A stretch of 64,000 nucleotides of DNA from Streptomyces sp. SCL15-4 (lineage in GTDB: Bacteria > Actinomycetota > Actinomycetes > Streptomycetales > Streptomycetaceae): assembly GCF_033366695.1 (NCBI RefSeq), contig NZ_JAOBTQ010000001.1, positions 6,076,001 to 6,140,000 of the forward strand. Reading direction: 5' to 3'. Shown in pieces: positions 56,096 to 64,000 of the stretch (position 1 is the stretch's first letter; each line of letters opens with the position of its first letter). The notes under the pieces were generated by a model. That model ran no database searches and was not told the DNA's origin. It worked only from the letters and a program-made list of their open reading frames with translations. Made by a program: the position numbers and the translations under genes.

Positions 56096-58060
56096 GTGTC
56101 CGACAGGCAACCGCCGCGCCGTCGTGTGCCCGCGCCCGCCAAGCCGCCGCGCCCCAGGGGACCCGTCCGGCGGCAGCCCGGTCCCGGGGCGCGTCCGGTG
56201 CGCCGGCCCGGCGGGGCCCGGCCCATGCCGCCCGCCCCGCTCCGGCTCGGCAGCCCCCGGCCCCGGCTCCGCCTGGTCGGCCTCGCCCTGACGCTGGTGC
56301 TGCTCGTCTTCGTCGTACGGCTGCTCCAGGTGCAGGCCGTCGACGCGAGCGCGTACGCGGCACGCGCCGAGGAGAACCGGTACGTGGTGCACACCCTGGC
56401 CGCCGAGCGCGGCGAGATCACCGACCGCAGCGGCGTCGCCCTCGCCGTGAGCGAGGACGCGTATGACATCACGGCCGACCCGACCATGTTCGGCGCCAAG
56501 CAGCTGAAGATCACCGACGGGCCGGAGCGGGCCGCCGCGCTGCTCGCCCCGATCCTCGGCCAGGACCAGGCCGCGCTCGCCGGGAAACTGCGGCCCGCGA
56601 ACAAGAACTCCCGCTACACCCGCCTGGCCACCCGGCAGACCCCGCAGGTCTGGAAGCAGATCAGGGACCTGAAGACCGCGCTCGCCAACAAGTCCGGCAC
56701 CGACCACACCACCGTCAACGTGCTGGCCGGCGTCTTCGCGGACCCCAGCAGCCAGCGCGTGTACCCCAACGGCGACCTGGCCGCCGGGATACTGGGCTGG
56801 GTCAACGCCGACGGCAAGGGCGGCGGCGGCATCGAGCAGCAGCTCGACAAGCAGCTCACCGGCAAGGACGGCAAGGTCCGCTATGCCCAGGCCGGCGGAC
56901 GCGAGGTGCCCACGGTCGGGTCGACGGAGACCCCCGCCGTGCCCGGCGCCGACGTCGAGCTGACCATCGACCGGGACATCCAGTGGGCCGCGCAGAACGC
57001 CATCAGCGAGCAGGTGCGCGCCTCCAGGGCCGACCGCGGCTACGTCATCGTCCAGGACACCCGCACCGGCCAGATCCTGGCCATGGCCAACTCGCCCGGC
57101 TTCGACCCCAACGACCTGTCGAAGGCCGACGGCGACGCCATGGGCAACGCGGCCCTCCAGGACGCCTACGAACCCGGCTCCACCGCCAAGGTGATGTCGA
57201 TGGCGGCCGTGCTGGAGCGGAACGCCGCGACCCCCCTCACCCACGTCGTCGTGCCCAACCGGCTGCACCGCGGCGACCGGCTCTTCCAGGACGACATCGA
57301 CCACGCCACCTGGTACCTCACGCTCAACGGCGTGCTCGCCAAGTCCAGCAACATCGGCACCATCCTGGCCACCGGCGAACTCGCCAAGAGCCAGCCCGAG
57401 GCCAACAAGATCCTCTATTCCTATCTGCGCAAGTTCGGCATCGGCGGCTACACCGGCCTCGGCTTCCCCGGCGAGACCCCCGGCATCCTCGCAGCGCCGC
57501 AGAAGTGGTCCACCTCGCAGCAGTACACGATCCCTTTCGGCCAGGGCTTCTCCATCAACGCCATGCAGGCCGCCTCCGTGTACTCGACCATCGCCAACGG
57601 CGGCGTCCGCGTGGAGCCGACCCTGGTGCGCGGTACCAAGGGCGCCGACGGGCGTTTCACCCCGGCGCCGAAGCCCAAGAAGACGCGGGTGGTCAGCGAG
57701 AAGACCGCCAAGAGCCTCGCCCGGATGCTGGAGTCGGTGGTCGACGACGAGCAGGGCACCGGCATCAAGGCCCGCATCCCCGGGTACCGGGTGGCGGGCA
57801 AGACCGGTACGGCCAACCGTGTGGATCCGGCCACCGGCCGCTACCGCGGCTACACCTCGTCCTTCGCCGGTTTCGCGCCCGCCGACAACCCGCGGATCAC
57901 CGTCTACTGCGCCATCCAGAACGCCACCTCCGGCAACTACTTCGGCGGCCAGATCTGCGGTCCCATCTACAAGCAGGTGATGGAGTTCGCCCTCAAGACC
58001 CTCCAGGTCCCGCCGACCGGGGCGAAGCCCGCCAGCCTGCCCGTCGAGTACAAGCCCTGA
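56096..58060 (+). CDS. ftsI: Septal peptidoglycan transpeptidase FtsI (PBP3)
   Basis: A 654-residue class B penicillin-binding protein for septal cross-linking. After a basic cytoplasmic tail (PPRRRVPAPAKPPRP) comes one membrane span (RLVGLALTLVLLVFVVRLLQ), a dimerisation domain and the transpeptidase with SxxK at Ser362 (GSTAKV), SSN in LAKSSNIG, and KTG at Lys569 (AGKTGTANR). I chose GTG 56096 because AGGTGA precedes it by five bases; GTG 56087 is three codons upstream. The upstream FtsL frame enters it without a stop. Confidence 0.93.
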   Translation: MSDRQPPRRRVPAPAKPPRPRGPVRRQPGPGARPVRRPGGARPMPPAPLRLGSPRPRLRLVGLALTLVLLVFVVRLLQVQAVDASAYAARAEENRYVVHTLAAERGEITDRSGVALAVSEDAYDITADPTMFGAKQLKITDGPERAAALLAPILGQDQAALAGKLRPANKNSRYTRLATRQTPQVWKQIRDLKTALANKSGTDHTTVNVLAGVFADPSSQRVYPNGDLAAGILGWVNADGKGGGGIEQQLDKQLTGKDGKVRYAQAGGREVPTVGSTETPAVPGADVELTIDRDIQWAAQNAISEQVRASRADRGYVIVQDTRTGQILAMANSPGFDPNDLSKADGDAMGNAALQDAYEPGSTAKVMSMAAVLERNAATPLTHVVVPNRLHRGDRLFQDDIDHATWYLTLNGVLAKSSNIGTILATGELAKSQPEANKILYSYLRKFGIGGYTGLGFPGETPGILAAPQKWSTSQQYTIPFGQGFSINAMQAASVYSTIANGGVRVEPTLVRGTKGADGRFTPAPKPKKTRVVSEKTAKSLARMLESVVDDEQGTGIKARIPGYRVAGKTGTANRVDPATGRYRGYTSSFAGFAPADNPRITVYCAIQNATSGNYFGGQICGPIYKQVMEFALKTLQVPPTGAKPASLPVEYKP

Positions 58061-58103
58061 TCAGCACCCCACTGGTCAGCACGGAAACACCAGGAACGAA
58101 CTC

Positions 58104-59759
58104 GTGACAACGATCACTCCCGACGCCGGGAACCACGAGGCCGACAGGCCCTCGCTTCGCTCCGGAGCCGGTACGCCCGGTACGCTCACCGCCGTGCCAC
58201 ACGCTGATCAGTCCCAAACCACCCAGAAGGGCGCTTCCGTGACATATCCGGGACCGCCGCGACCGGTTCAGGTCTCCGCCACACCCCTCGCGGAACTGGC
58301 CGATCAGCTGGGTACCGCCGCTCCGGACAGCGCCGCCGAGGTCACGGGGATCACCCACGACTCGCGCGCCGTCCGCCCCGGCGACCTGTACGCCGCCCTG
58401 CCGGGCGCCCGGCTGCACGGCGCCGACTTCGCCACCCAGGCCGCCGGCCTCGGCGCGGTCGCCGTGCTCACCGACGCCGACGGCGCCGGACGCGCCGCCG
58501 CCACCGGCCTGCCCGTCCTCGTCGTGGACGACCCGCGCGGCCGGATGGGCGAGCTGGCGGCCCGGATCTACGGCCGGCCCGGCCGCGATCTGCTCCAGAT
58601 CGGCATCACCGGCACCTCCGGCAAGACCACCACCGCCTACCTGGTGGAGGGCGGCCTGCGGACCGCCCGCGCCACCGGTCTGGTGGGCACCGTCGAGACG
58701 CGCATCGGCGACGAGCGGATCAAGTCCGAGCGCACCACCCCCGAGGCCACCGACCTCCAGGCCCTGTTCGCCGTCATGCGCGAACGCGGCGTCGAGGCGG
58801 TCGCCATGGAGGTCTCCAGCCACGCCCTGGTCCTCGGCCGGGTCGACGGCTGCGTCTTCGACATCGCCGTCTTCACCAACCTCAGCCCGGAACACATGGA
58901 GTTCCACTCCGACATGGAGGACTACTTCCGGGCCAAGGCGCAGCTGTTCACACCGGAGCGCAGCAGGCTCGGCGTGGTCAACGCCGACGACGAGTACGGC
59001 CGCCGGCTCGCCGAGGAGGCGACCGTGCCGGTCGTCACCTACTCCGCCGAGGGCCACCCGGACGCCGACTGGCGCGCCCAGGGCGTCCAGATCGGCCCCA
59101 TGGACTCGACGTTCACCGTCCTCGGCCCCGGCGGCGAGCGGATCCACGCCAGGTCGCCGATCGCCGGTCCCTTCAACGTGGCGAACACCCTCGCCGCCGT
59201 CGTCGCCCTCGCCGCCGCCGGCCTCGACCCGCAGACCGCCGCCGACGGCATCGCCGCCGTAGCCGGCGTACCGGGCCGCCTGGAGCGCGTCGACGCCGGG
59301 CAGCCCTACCTCGCCGTCGTCGACTACGCCCACAAGACGGACGCGGTCGAGTCGGTGCTCAAGGCGCTGCGCAAGGTCACCAAGGGCCGGCTGCACGTCG
59401 TCCTCGGCTGCGGCGGCGACCGCGACCGGACCAAGCGCGCCCCGATGGGCGCCGCCGCGGCCCGGCTCGCCGACACGGCCGTACTGACCTCCGACAACCC
59501 CCGTTCCGAGGACCCCCTCGCGATCCTCGCGACCATGCTCCAGGGCGCCGCCTCGGTGCCCGCGCACGAGCGCGGCGAGGTGCTCCTCTTCGAGGACCGG
59601 GCCGCCGCCGTCGCCGCCGCCGTGGGCCGCGCCCAGGCCGGCGACACGGTGCTGGTCGCGGGCAAGGGTCACGAGCAGGGCCAGGACATCGCCGGCGTGA
59701 TCCGTCCCTTCGACGACCGCCAGGTGCTTCGCGAAGCTATCCAGAAGACCCAGGGATGA
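58104..59759 (+). CDS. murE: UDP-MurNAc-dipeptide ligase MurE
   Basis: Adds the third amino acid, diaminopimelate, to the peptidoglycan precursor. The ATP loop GITGTSGKTTTAYLV, SERTTPEATDL, and the diaminopimelate-specific DNPRSEDP loop are all present. With GTG 58104 the protein has 551 residues and a 45-residue low-complexity N-terminus absent from other MurE proteins; GTG 58239, after GAAGGG, gives a normal length and may be the true start, and a TACGCT nine bases before GTG 58194 is a further possibility. Streptomyces uses LL-diaminopimelate. Confidence 0.92.
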   Translation: MTTITPDAGNHEADRPSLRSGAGTPGTLTAVPHADQSQTTQKGASVTYPGPPRPVQVSATPLAELADQLGTAAPDSAAEVTGITHDSRAVRPGDLYAALPGARLHGADFATQAAGLGAVAVLTDADGAGRAAATGLPVLVVDDPRGRMGELAARIYGRPGRDLLQIGITGTSGKTTTAYLVEGGLRTARATGLVGTVETRIGDERIKSERTTPEATDLQALFAVMRERGVEAVAMEVSSHALVLGRVDGCVFDIAVFTNLSPEHMEFHSDMEDYFRAKAQLFTPERSRLGVVNADDEYGRRLAEEATVPVVTYSAEGHPDADWRAQGVQIGPMDSTFTVLGPGGERIHARSPIAGPFNVANTLAAVVALAAAGLDPQTAADGIAAVAGVPGRLERVDAGQPYLAVVDYAHKTDAVESVLKALRKVTKGRLHVVLGCGGDRDRTKRAPMGAAAARLADTAVLTSDNPRSEDPLAILATMLQGAASVPAHERGEVLLFEDRAAAVAAAVGRAQAGDTVLVAGKGHEQGQDIAGVIRPFDDRQVLREAIQKTQG

Positions 59760-59763
59760 ACTT

Positions 59764-61179
59764 GTGATCGCCCTCTCCCTCGCCGAGATCGCAGCAGTCG
59801 TCGGCGGGCAGACGCACGACATACCGGATCCGTCCGCGCAGGTCACGGGACCGGTCGTCCGGGACTCCCGGGAGGTGGTGCCCGGCAGCCTGTTCGCCGC
59901 CTTCGTCGGCGAGCGGGTGGACGGCCACGACTACGCCCGGCAGGTCGTCGAGGCCGGCGCGGTCGCCGTGCTGGCCACCCGGCCGGTCGGCGTCCCCGCC
60001 GTCGTGGTGGACGACGTCCAGAGCGCCCTCGGCGCCCTCGCCCGGCACGTCGTGGGCCGGCTCGGCACCACCCTCGTGGCCCTGACCGGCTCGGCCGGCA
60101 AGACCAGCACCAAGGACCTGATCGCCCAGGTGCTCGCGCGCAAGGCGCCGACGGTGTTCACGCCCGGCTCGCTCAACAACGAGATCGGGCTGCCGCTGAC
60201 CGCCCTGTCCGCCACCGAGGAGACGCGGTTCCTCGTGCTGGAGATGGGCGCCCGGGGCATCGGGCACATCCGCTACCTCACCGGCCTCACCCCGCCGAGG
60301 ATCGGCCTGGTGCTCAACGTCGGCTCCGCGCACATCGGCGAGTTCGGCGGACGCGAGCAGATCGCCCAGGCCAAGGGCGAACTGGTGGAGGCGCTGCCGC
60401 CGGCCGGCGAGGGCGGCGCGGCGATCCTCAACGCCGACGACCCGCTGGTGCGGGCCATGGCCTCCCGTACCAAGGCGAAGGTGGTCCTTTTCGGAGAGTC
60501 GGCCGAAGCGGACGTACGCGCCGAGAACGTACGACTCACGGACAGCGGACAGCCCGCCTTCAGGCTTCACACACCCTCCGGTGCAAGCGATGTGACGATG
60601 CGCCTGTACGGTGAGCACCACGTGTCGAACGCGCTCGCCGCGGCCGCCGTCGCCCATGAGCTGGGCATGTCCGCGGAAGAGATCGCCCTCGCGCTCTCCG
60701 AGGCGGGCTCCCTCTCCCGATGGCGCATGGAGGTCACCGAGCGCCCGGACGGCGTGACCATCGTCAACGACGCCTACAACGCCAACCCCGAGTCCATGCG
60801 GGCCGCCCTCAGGGCGCTCGCGGCCATGGGCAAGGGGCGCCGCACGTGGGCGGTGCTCGGCAAGATGGCCGAGCTGGGGGACGAGGCGCTCGCCGAGCAC
60901 GACGCCGTCGGACGGCTCGCCGTCCGGCTCAACGTCAGCAAGCTCGTCGCCGTCGGGGGGATTGAGGCCTCCTGGCTGCAATTGGGCGCATATAACGAGG
61001 GTTCGTGGGGTGAGGAGTCGGTGCACGTGTCCGACGCACAGGCGGCGATCGACCTGTTGCGCAGCGAGTTGCGCCCGGGGGACGTCGTGCTCGTGAAGGC
61101 GTCCCGGTCGGTGGGGCTGGAGAGCGTCGCCCAGGCGCTCGTCGAGGCCGGTGCCGAGGGTGAGGTTGCCGCCCGATGA
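59764..61179 (+). CDS. murF: UDP-MurNAc-tripeptide D-Ala-D-Ala ligase MurF
   Basis: A 471-residue Mur ligase that adds D-Ala-D-Ala to complete the pentapeptide. LTGSAGKTSTKDLI is the ATP loop, NNEIGLPLT, EMGARGIGHI and VNDAYNANPESM are the family's substrate motifs. GTG at 59764 lies four bases after the murE stop. Its stop overlaps the mraY start (ATGA). Confidence 0.95.
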   Translation: MIALSLAEIAAVVGGQTHDIPDPSAQVTGPVVRDSREVVPGSLFAAFVGERVDGHDYARQVVEAGAVAVLATRPVGVPAVVVDDVQSALGALARHVVGRLGTTLVALTGSAGKTSTKDLIAQVLARKAPTVFTPGSLNNEIGLPLTALSATEETRFLVLEMGARGIGHIRYLTGLTPPRIGLVLNVGSAHIGEFGGREQIAQAKGELVEALPPAGEGGAAILNADDPLVRAMASRTKAKVVLFGESAEADVRAENVRLTDSGQPAFRLHTPSGASDVTMRLYGEHHVSNALAAAAVAHELGMSAEEIALALSEAGSLSRWRMEVTERPDGVTIVNDAYNANPESMRAALRALAAMGKGRRTWAVLGKMAELGDEALAEHDAVGRLAVRLNVSKLVAVGGIEASWLQLGAYNEGSWGEESVHVSDAQAAIDLLRSELRPGDVVLVKASRSVGLESVAQALVEAGAEGEVAAR

Positions 61180-62249
61180 TGAAGCAGATCCTGTTCTCGG
61201 GAGTCATTGGCCTCTTCCTGACGCTGGTCGGCACCCCGCTGCTGATCAAGCTGCTGGCCCGCAAGGGCTACGGCCAGTACATCCGTGACGACGGCCCGCG
61301 CGAGCACGCCAGCAAGCGCGGTACGCCGACCATGGGCGGTATCGCCTTCATCCTCGCGACCATCGCCGCGTACTTCCTGAGCAAGCTCATCACCGGCTAC
61401 GCGCCGACCTACTCCGGTCTGCTGGTCCTCGGCCTGATGTTCGGCATGGGCCTGGTCGGCTTCCTCGACGACTACATCAAGATCGTCAAGCGGCGGTCGC
61501 TGGGTCTGCGGGCCAAGGCGAAGATGGCCGGCCAGCTGATCGTCGGCATCGCCTTCGCCGTGCTGTCGCTGCAGTTCTCCGACTCCCGCGGCAACACCCC
61601 GGCCTCCACCAAGCTGTCGTTCATCACCGACTTCGGCTGGTCGATCGGCCCGGTGCTGTTCGTCGTCTGGGCGCTGTTCATGATCCTCGCGATGTCGAAC
61701 GGCGTGAACCTCACCGACGGTCTGGACGGTCTGGCCACCGGCGCCTCCGTGCTCGTCTTCGGCGCCTACACCTTCATCGGCGTCTGGCAGTTCCAGGAGT
61801 CCTGCGCCAACGCGCAGACCCTGACCAACCCGGGCGCCTGTTACGAGGTGCGCGACCCGCTCGACCTCGCGGTCGTCGCCTCCGCGCTGATGGGTGCCTG
61901 CCTCGGCTTCCTGTGGTGGAACACCTCGCCGGCGAAGATCTTCATGGGCGACACCGGCTCGCTCGCCCTCGGCGGTGTCCTCACCGGCCTGGCCATCCTC
62001 TCCCGCACGGAGCTGCTGGTGGCCATCATGGGCGGCCTGTTCGTCCTCATCACCATGTCGGTCGTCATCCAGGTCGGCTCCTTCCGGCTCACCGGCAAGC
62101 GCGTCTTCCGGATGGCACCGCTCCAGCACCACTTCGAACTCAAGGGCTGGTCCGAGGTCCTGGTGGTGGTCCGCTTCTGGATCATCCAAGGCATCTGTGT
62201 GATCGTCGGACTGGGCCTCTTCTACGCGGGATGGGCAGCGGACAAGTGA
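61176..62249 (+). CDS. mraY: Phospho-MurNAc-pentapeptide transferase
   Basis: A 357-residue membrane enzyme with about ten spans that transfers phospho-MurNAc-pentapeptide to undecaprenyl phosphate, giving lipid I. GTPTMGG, the Asp pair in LDDYIKIVKRRSLGL, NLTDGLDGLATG and MGDTGSLALGG are all present. It starts inside the murF stop and its own stop is overlapped by the murD GTG. Confidence 0.96.
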   Translation: MMKQILFSGVIGLFLTLVGTPLLIKLLARKGYGQYIRDDGPREHASKRGTPTMGGIAFILATIAAYFLSKLITGYAPTYSGLLVLGLMFGMGLVGFLDDYIKIVKRRSLGLRAKAKMAGQLIVGIAFAVLSLQFSDSRGNTPASTKLSFITDFGWSIGPVLFVVWALFMILAMSNGVNLTDGLDGLATGASVLVFGAYTFIGVWQFQESCANAQTLTNPGACYEVRDPLDLAVVASALMGACLGFLWWNTSPAKIFMGDTGSLALGGVLTGLAILSRTELLVAIMGGLFVLITMSVVIQVGSFRLTGKRVFRMAPLQHHFELKGWSEVLVVVRFWIIQGICVIVGLGLFYAGWAADK

Positions 62250-63667
62250 CCTCCACCTCGGGGCCCTTCGACTTCCAGGGCAAGCACGTCACCGTCGCCG
62301 GGCTCGGTGTCTCCGGCGTCCCGGCGGCGAAGGCGCTGCACGCGCGCGGAGCCGTCGTCACGGTCGTCAACGACGGCGACGACGCCCGCGCGCGGGAACA
62401 GGCCGCGGAGCTGGAGGCGCTCGGCATCACCGTGCGCCTCGGCGACGGCGCCCTGCTGCCCGAGGGCACCGAGCTGATCGTCACCGCGCCCGGCTGGCAG
62501 CCCGGCAAGCCGCTGTTCCTCGCCGCCGAGAAGGCCGGTGTGCCGGTCTGGGGCGACGTGGAGCTGGCCTGGCGGCTGCGCGGCCCCGACGCGGCCCCCT
62601 GGCTCGCCGTCACGGGCACCAACGGCAAGACCACCACCGTGCAGATGCTCGCCTCCATCCTCAAGGCGGCGGGCCTGCGCACGGCCGCCGTCGGCAACAT
62701 CGGCGTCTCCCTGCTGGACGCGGTCCTCGGCGACGAGGAGTACGACGTGCTCGCCGTGGAGCTGTCCAGCTACCAGCTGCACTGGGCGCCCTCGCTGCGC
62801 GCCCACTCGGCCGCCGTCCTCAACCTCGCGCCGGACCACCTGGACTGGCACGGCTCCATGGAGGCGTACGCGCGCGACAAGGGCCGCATCTACGAGGGCA
62901 ACAAGGTCGCCTGCGTCTACAACGTCGCCGACAAGGCCACCGAGGACCTGGTGCGCGAGGCCGACGTCGAAGAGGGCTGCCGGGCCGTCGGGTTCACCCT
63001 CGGCACCCCGGGACCGTCCCAACTCGGCGTCGTGGACGGCATCCTGGTCGACCGCGCCTTCGTCGAGAACCGGCAGAAGAACGCGCAGGAGCTGGCCGAG
63101 GTCTCCGACATCCACCCGCCGGCCCCGCACAACATCGCCAACGCCCTTGCGGCGGCGGCCCTCGCACGCGCCTTCGGCGTGCCCGCCGGCGCCGTACGGG
63201 ACGGTCTGCGGGCCTTCCGCCCGGACGCCCACCGCATCGCGCACGTGGCCGACATCGACGGGGTCGCGTACGTGGACGACTCCAAGGCCACCAACACCCA
63301 TGCCGCCGAAGCCTCGTTGGCGGCATATGAACCGATCGTATGGATTGCGGGCGGACTGGCGAAGGGCGCCACCTTCGACGAACTGGTCGCCAAGTCGGCG
63401 AAACGGCTGCGCGGCGCCGTCCTGATCGGCGCCGACCGGGCCCTGATCCGCGACGCCCTCGCGCGACACGCGCCGGAAGTACCCGTGGTCGACCTCGACC
63501 GGACCGACACTGGGGCGATGCTCCAGGCGGTGACGGAGGCGAAGCGGCTGGCTCGGCCCGGCGACACGGTGCTGCTGGCCCCGGCCTGCGCCTCCATGGA
63601 CATGTTCACCAACTACAACCAGCGCGGCGACGCGTTCGCGGCGGCGGTCCGCGAACTCGGCGCCTGA
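62246..63667 (+). CDS. murD: UDP-MurNAc-L-alanine D-glutamate ligase
   Basis: A 473-residue Mur ligase that adds D-glutamate. AGLGVSGVPAAKAL is the N-terminal nucleotide-like fold, VTGTNGKTTTVQML the ATP loop, and VDDSKATNTHA the later conserved loop. I chose GTG 62246 (GTGA overlap with mraY stop); an in-frame ATG at 62231 is an alternative. Located after mraY as in other dcw clusters. Confidence 0.95.
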   Translation: MTSTSGPFDFQGKHVTVAGLGVSGVPAAKALHARGAVVTVVNDGDDARAREQAAELEALGITVRLGDGALLPEGTELIVTAPGWQPGKPLFLAAEKAGVPVWGDVELAWRLRGPDAAPWLAVTGTNGKTTTVQMLASILKAAGLRTAAVGNIGVSLLDAVLGDEEYDVLAVELSSYQLHWAPSLRAHSAAVLNLAPDHLDWHGSMEAYARDKGRIYEGNKVACVYNVADKATEDLVREADVEEGCRAVGFTLGTPGPSQLGVVDGILVDRAFVENRQKNAQELAEVSDIHPPAPHNIANALAAAALARAFGVPAGAVRDGLRAFRPDAHRIAHVADIDGVAYVDDSKATNTHAAEASLAAYEPIVWIAGGLAKGATFDELVAKSAKRLRGAVLIGADRALIRDALARHAPEVPVVDLDRTDTGAMLQAVTEAKRLARPGDTVLLAPACASMDMFTNYNQRGDAFAAAVRELGA

Positions 63668-63735
63668 ACCCGGCCGCCTGCCGGGCGGATCTTGGGAGGG
63701 ACGCGTGGGACGGTCGACGTTCAGCGGAGGCACCG

Positions 63736-64000
63736 ATGCCCGGTAGCCGCACCGGCCGGCCGCCCGTACAGCGGGCGTCCCGCCGTCCCGCCTCCCCCCG
63801 TATCCCGCGCGAGAACCCCGTACAGCGGTTCTACACCCGCGCGCGCAAGGCCTGGGACCGGCCGCTGACCGCCTACTACCTGATCCTCGGCGGCAGCGTG
63901 CTGATCACCGTGCTGGGCCTGGTGATGGTCTACTCGGCCTCCCAGATCACCGCGCTCCAGCTGTCGCTGCCCGGGTCCTACTTCTTCCGCAAGCAGTTCC
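63736..64000 (+). CDS. ftsW: Lipid-II-linked septal glycosyltransferase FtsW, 3' end missing
   Basis: The first 88 codons of an SEDS-family protein. A 45-residue basic cytoplasmic tail leads into the first span (AYYLILGGSVLITVLGLVMVYSAS), which is the FtsW/RodA signature, and the SYFFRKQF motif follows. SEDS proteins polymerise septal peptidoglycan with FtsI. GGAGG lies five bases before the ATG. The window ends in the gene. Confidence 0.93.
   Translation, partial: MPGSRTGRPPVQRASRRPASPRIPRENPVQRFYTRARKAWDRPLTAYYLILGGSVLITVLGLVMVYSASQITALQLSLPGSYFFRKQF

Noticed and set aside
55529..58060. A genuine FtsL-FtsI fusion protein as the sole product
   Set aside because: Membrane topology would place the transpeptidase domain in the cytoplasm, and an internal GTG with a good ribosome site exists. 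I annotated two genes and reported the missing stop as a finding.

Overview
The window is chromosomal DNA of a Streptomyces or a very close relative. The evidence is GC above 70 percent with strong third-position GC bias, many GTG and some TTG starts, actinobacterial gene families (SAM-IV riboswitch, DUF3040, SAV_6107-like HEPN, PimB-type mannosyltransferase, class II DAHP synthase), and a gene order matching what I remember of the Streptomyces coelicolor region from qcrA down to ftsW. The same order, with insertions, is seen in Mycobacterium tuberculosis from qcrB (Rv2196) to ftsW (Rv2154c), so this is old actinobacterial core chromosome. I see no phage, insertion sequence, CRISPR array, tRNA or rRNA.

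Layout. 0-3.5 kb: the end of the cytochrome bc1 operon (qcrA, qcrB) and trpD. 3.5-8 kb: a SAM-IV riboswitch with a class V aminotransferase/cysteine desulfurase, a rhomboid plus RAM-domain pair, and a NYN-domain protein. 8-11.8 kb: two paralogous secreted NlpC/P60 hydrolases and a HExxH lipoprotein. 11.8-25.7 kb: envelope lipid and glycan genes (GT87, pimB, fadD, plsC, esterase), an SRPBCC protein, an ArsA-like ATPase, glucokinase glkA and the MacS/MacR two-component system. 25.8-30.4 kb: pfkA, an attenuator-controlled fused anthranilate synthase, and DAHP synthase. 30.4-33.5 kb: iron and copper genes (bfd, bfr, a molybdopterin oxidoreductase, a copper-box DUF4396 protein) and nfo. 33.5-42 kb: a PASTA Ser/Thr kinase, thiamine genes (thiG, thiS, thiO, thiE, TPP riboswitch), an Rv2175c-like DNA-binding protein, a 24-28 bp tandem repeat array and metF. 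42-48.5 kb: membrane and hypothetical genes, a TetR regulator and a methyltransferase. 48.5-53.4 kb: a moxR-DUF58-transglutaminase operon. 53.6-64 kb: carbonic anhydrase, then the division and cell-wall cluster rsmH-ftsL-ftsI-murE-murF-mraY-murD-ftsW, cut by the window end.

How the genes work together. Several blocks feed one another: chorismate entry (DAHP synthase) and tryptophan synthesis (anthranilate synthase, trpD); glucose phosphorylation (glkA) and glycolysis (pfkA); and the final dcw block, which makes lipid-linked peptidoglycan precursor and the septal transpeptidase. Many genes are translationally coupled by ATGA or GTGA overlaps. At least fourteen others have a TAnnnT hexamer 7-9 nt before the start codon and no Shine-Dalgarno sequence, which suggests leaderless mRNAs.

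Most notable observations: ftsL has no stop codon of its own and runs in frame into ftsI; an exact MacR-type box lies in front of a DUF4126 gene while macS/macR sit 20 kb away; a CsoR-type copper box precedes a DUF4396 gene; a period-28 tandem repeat array precedes thiE; a branched RNA structure followed by seven T residues lies upstream of an NlpC/P60 gene; and a six-codon ORF follows the SAM-IV aptamer.
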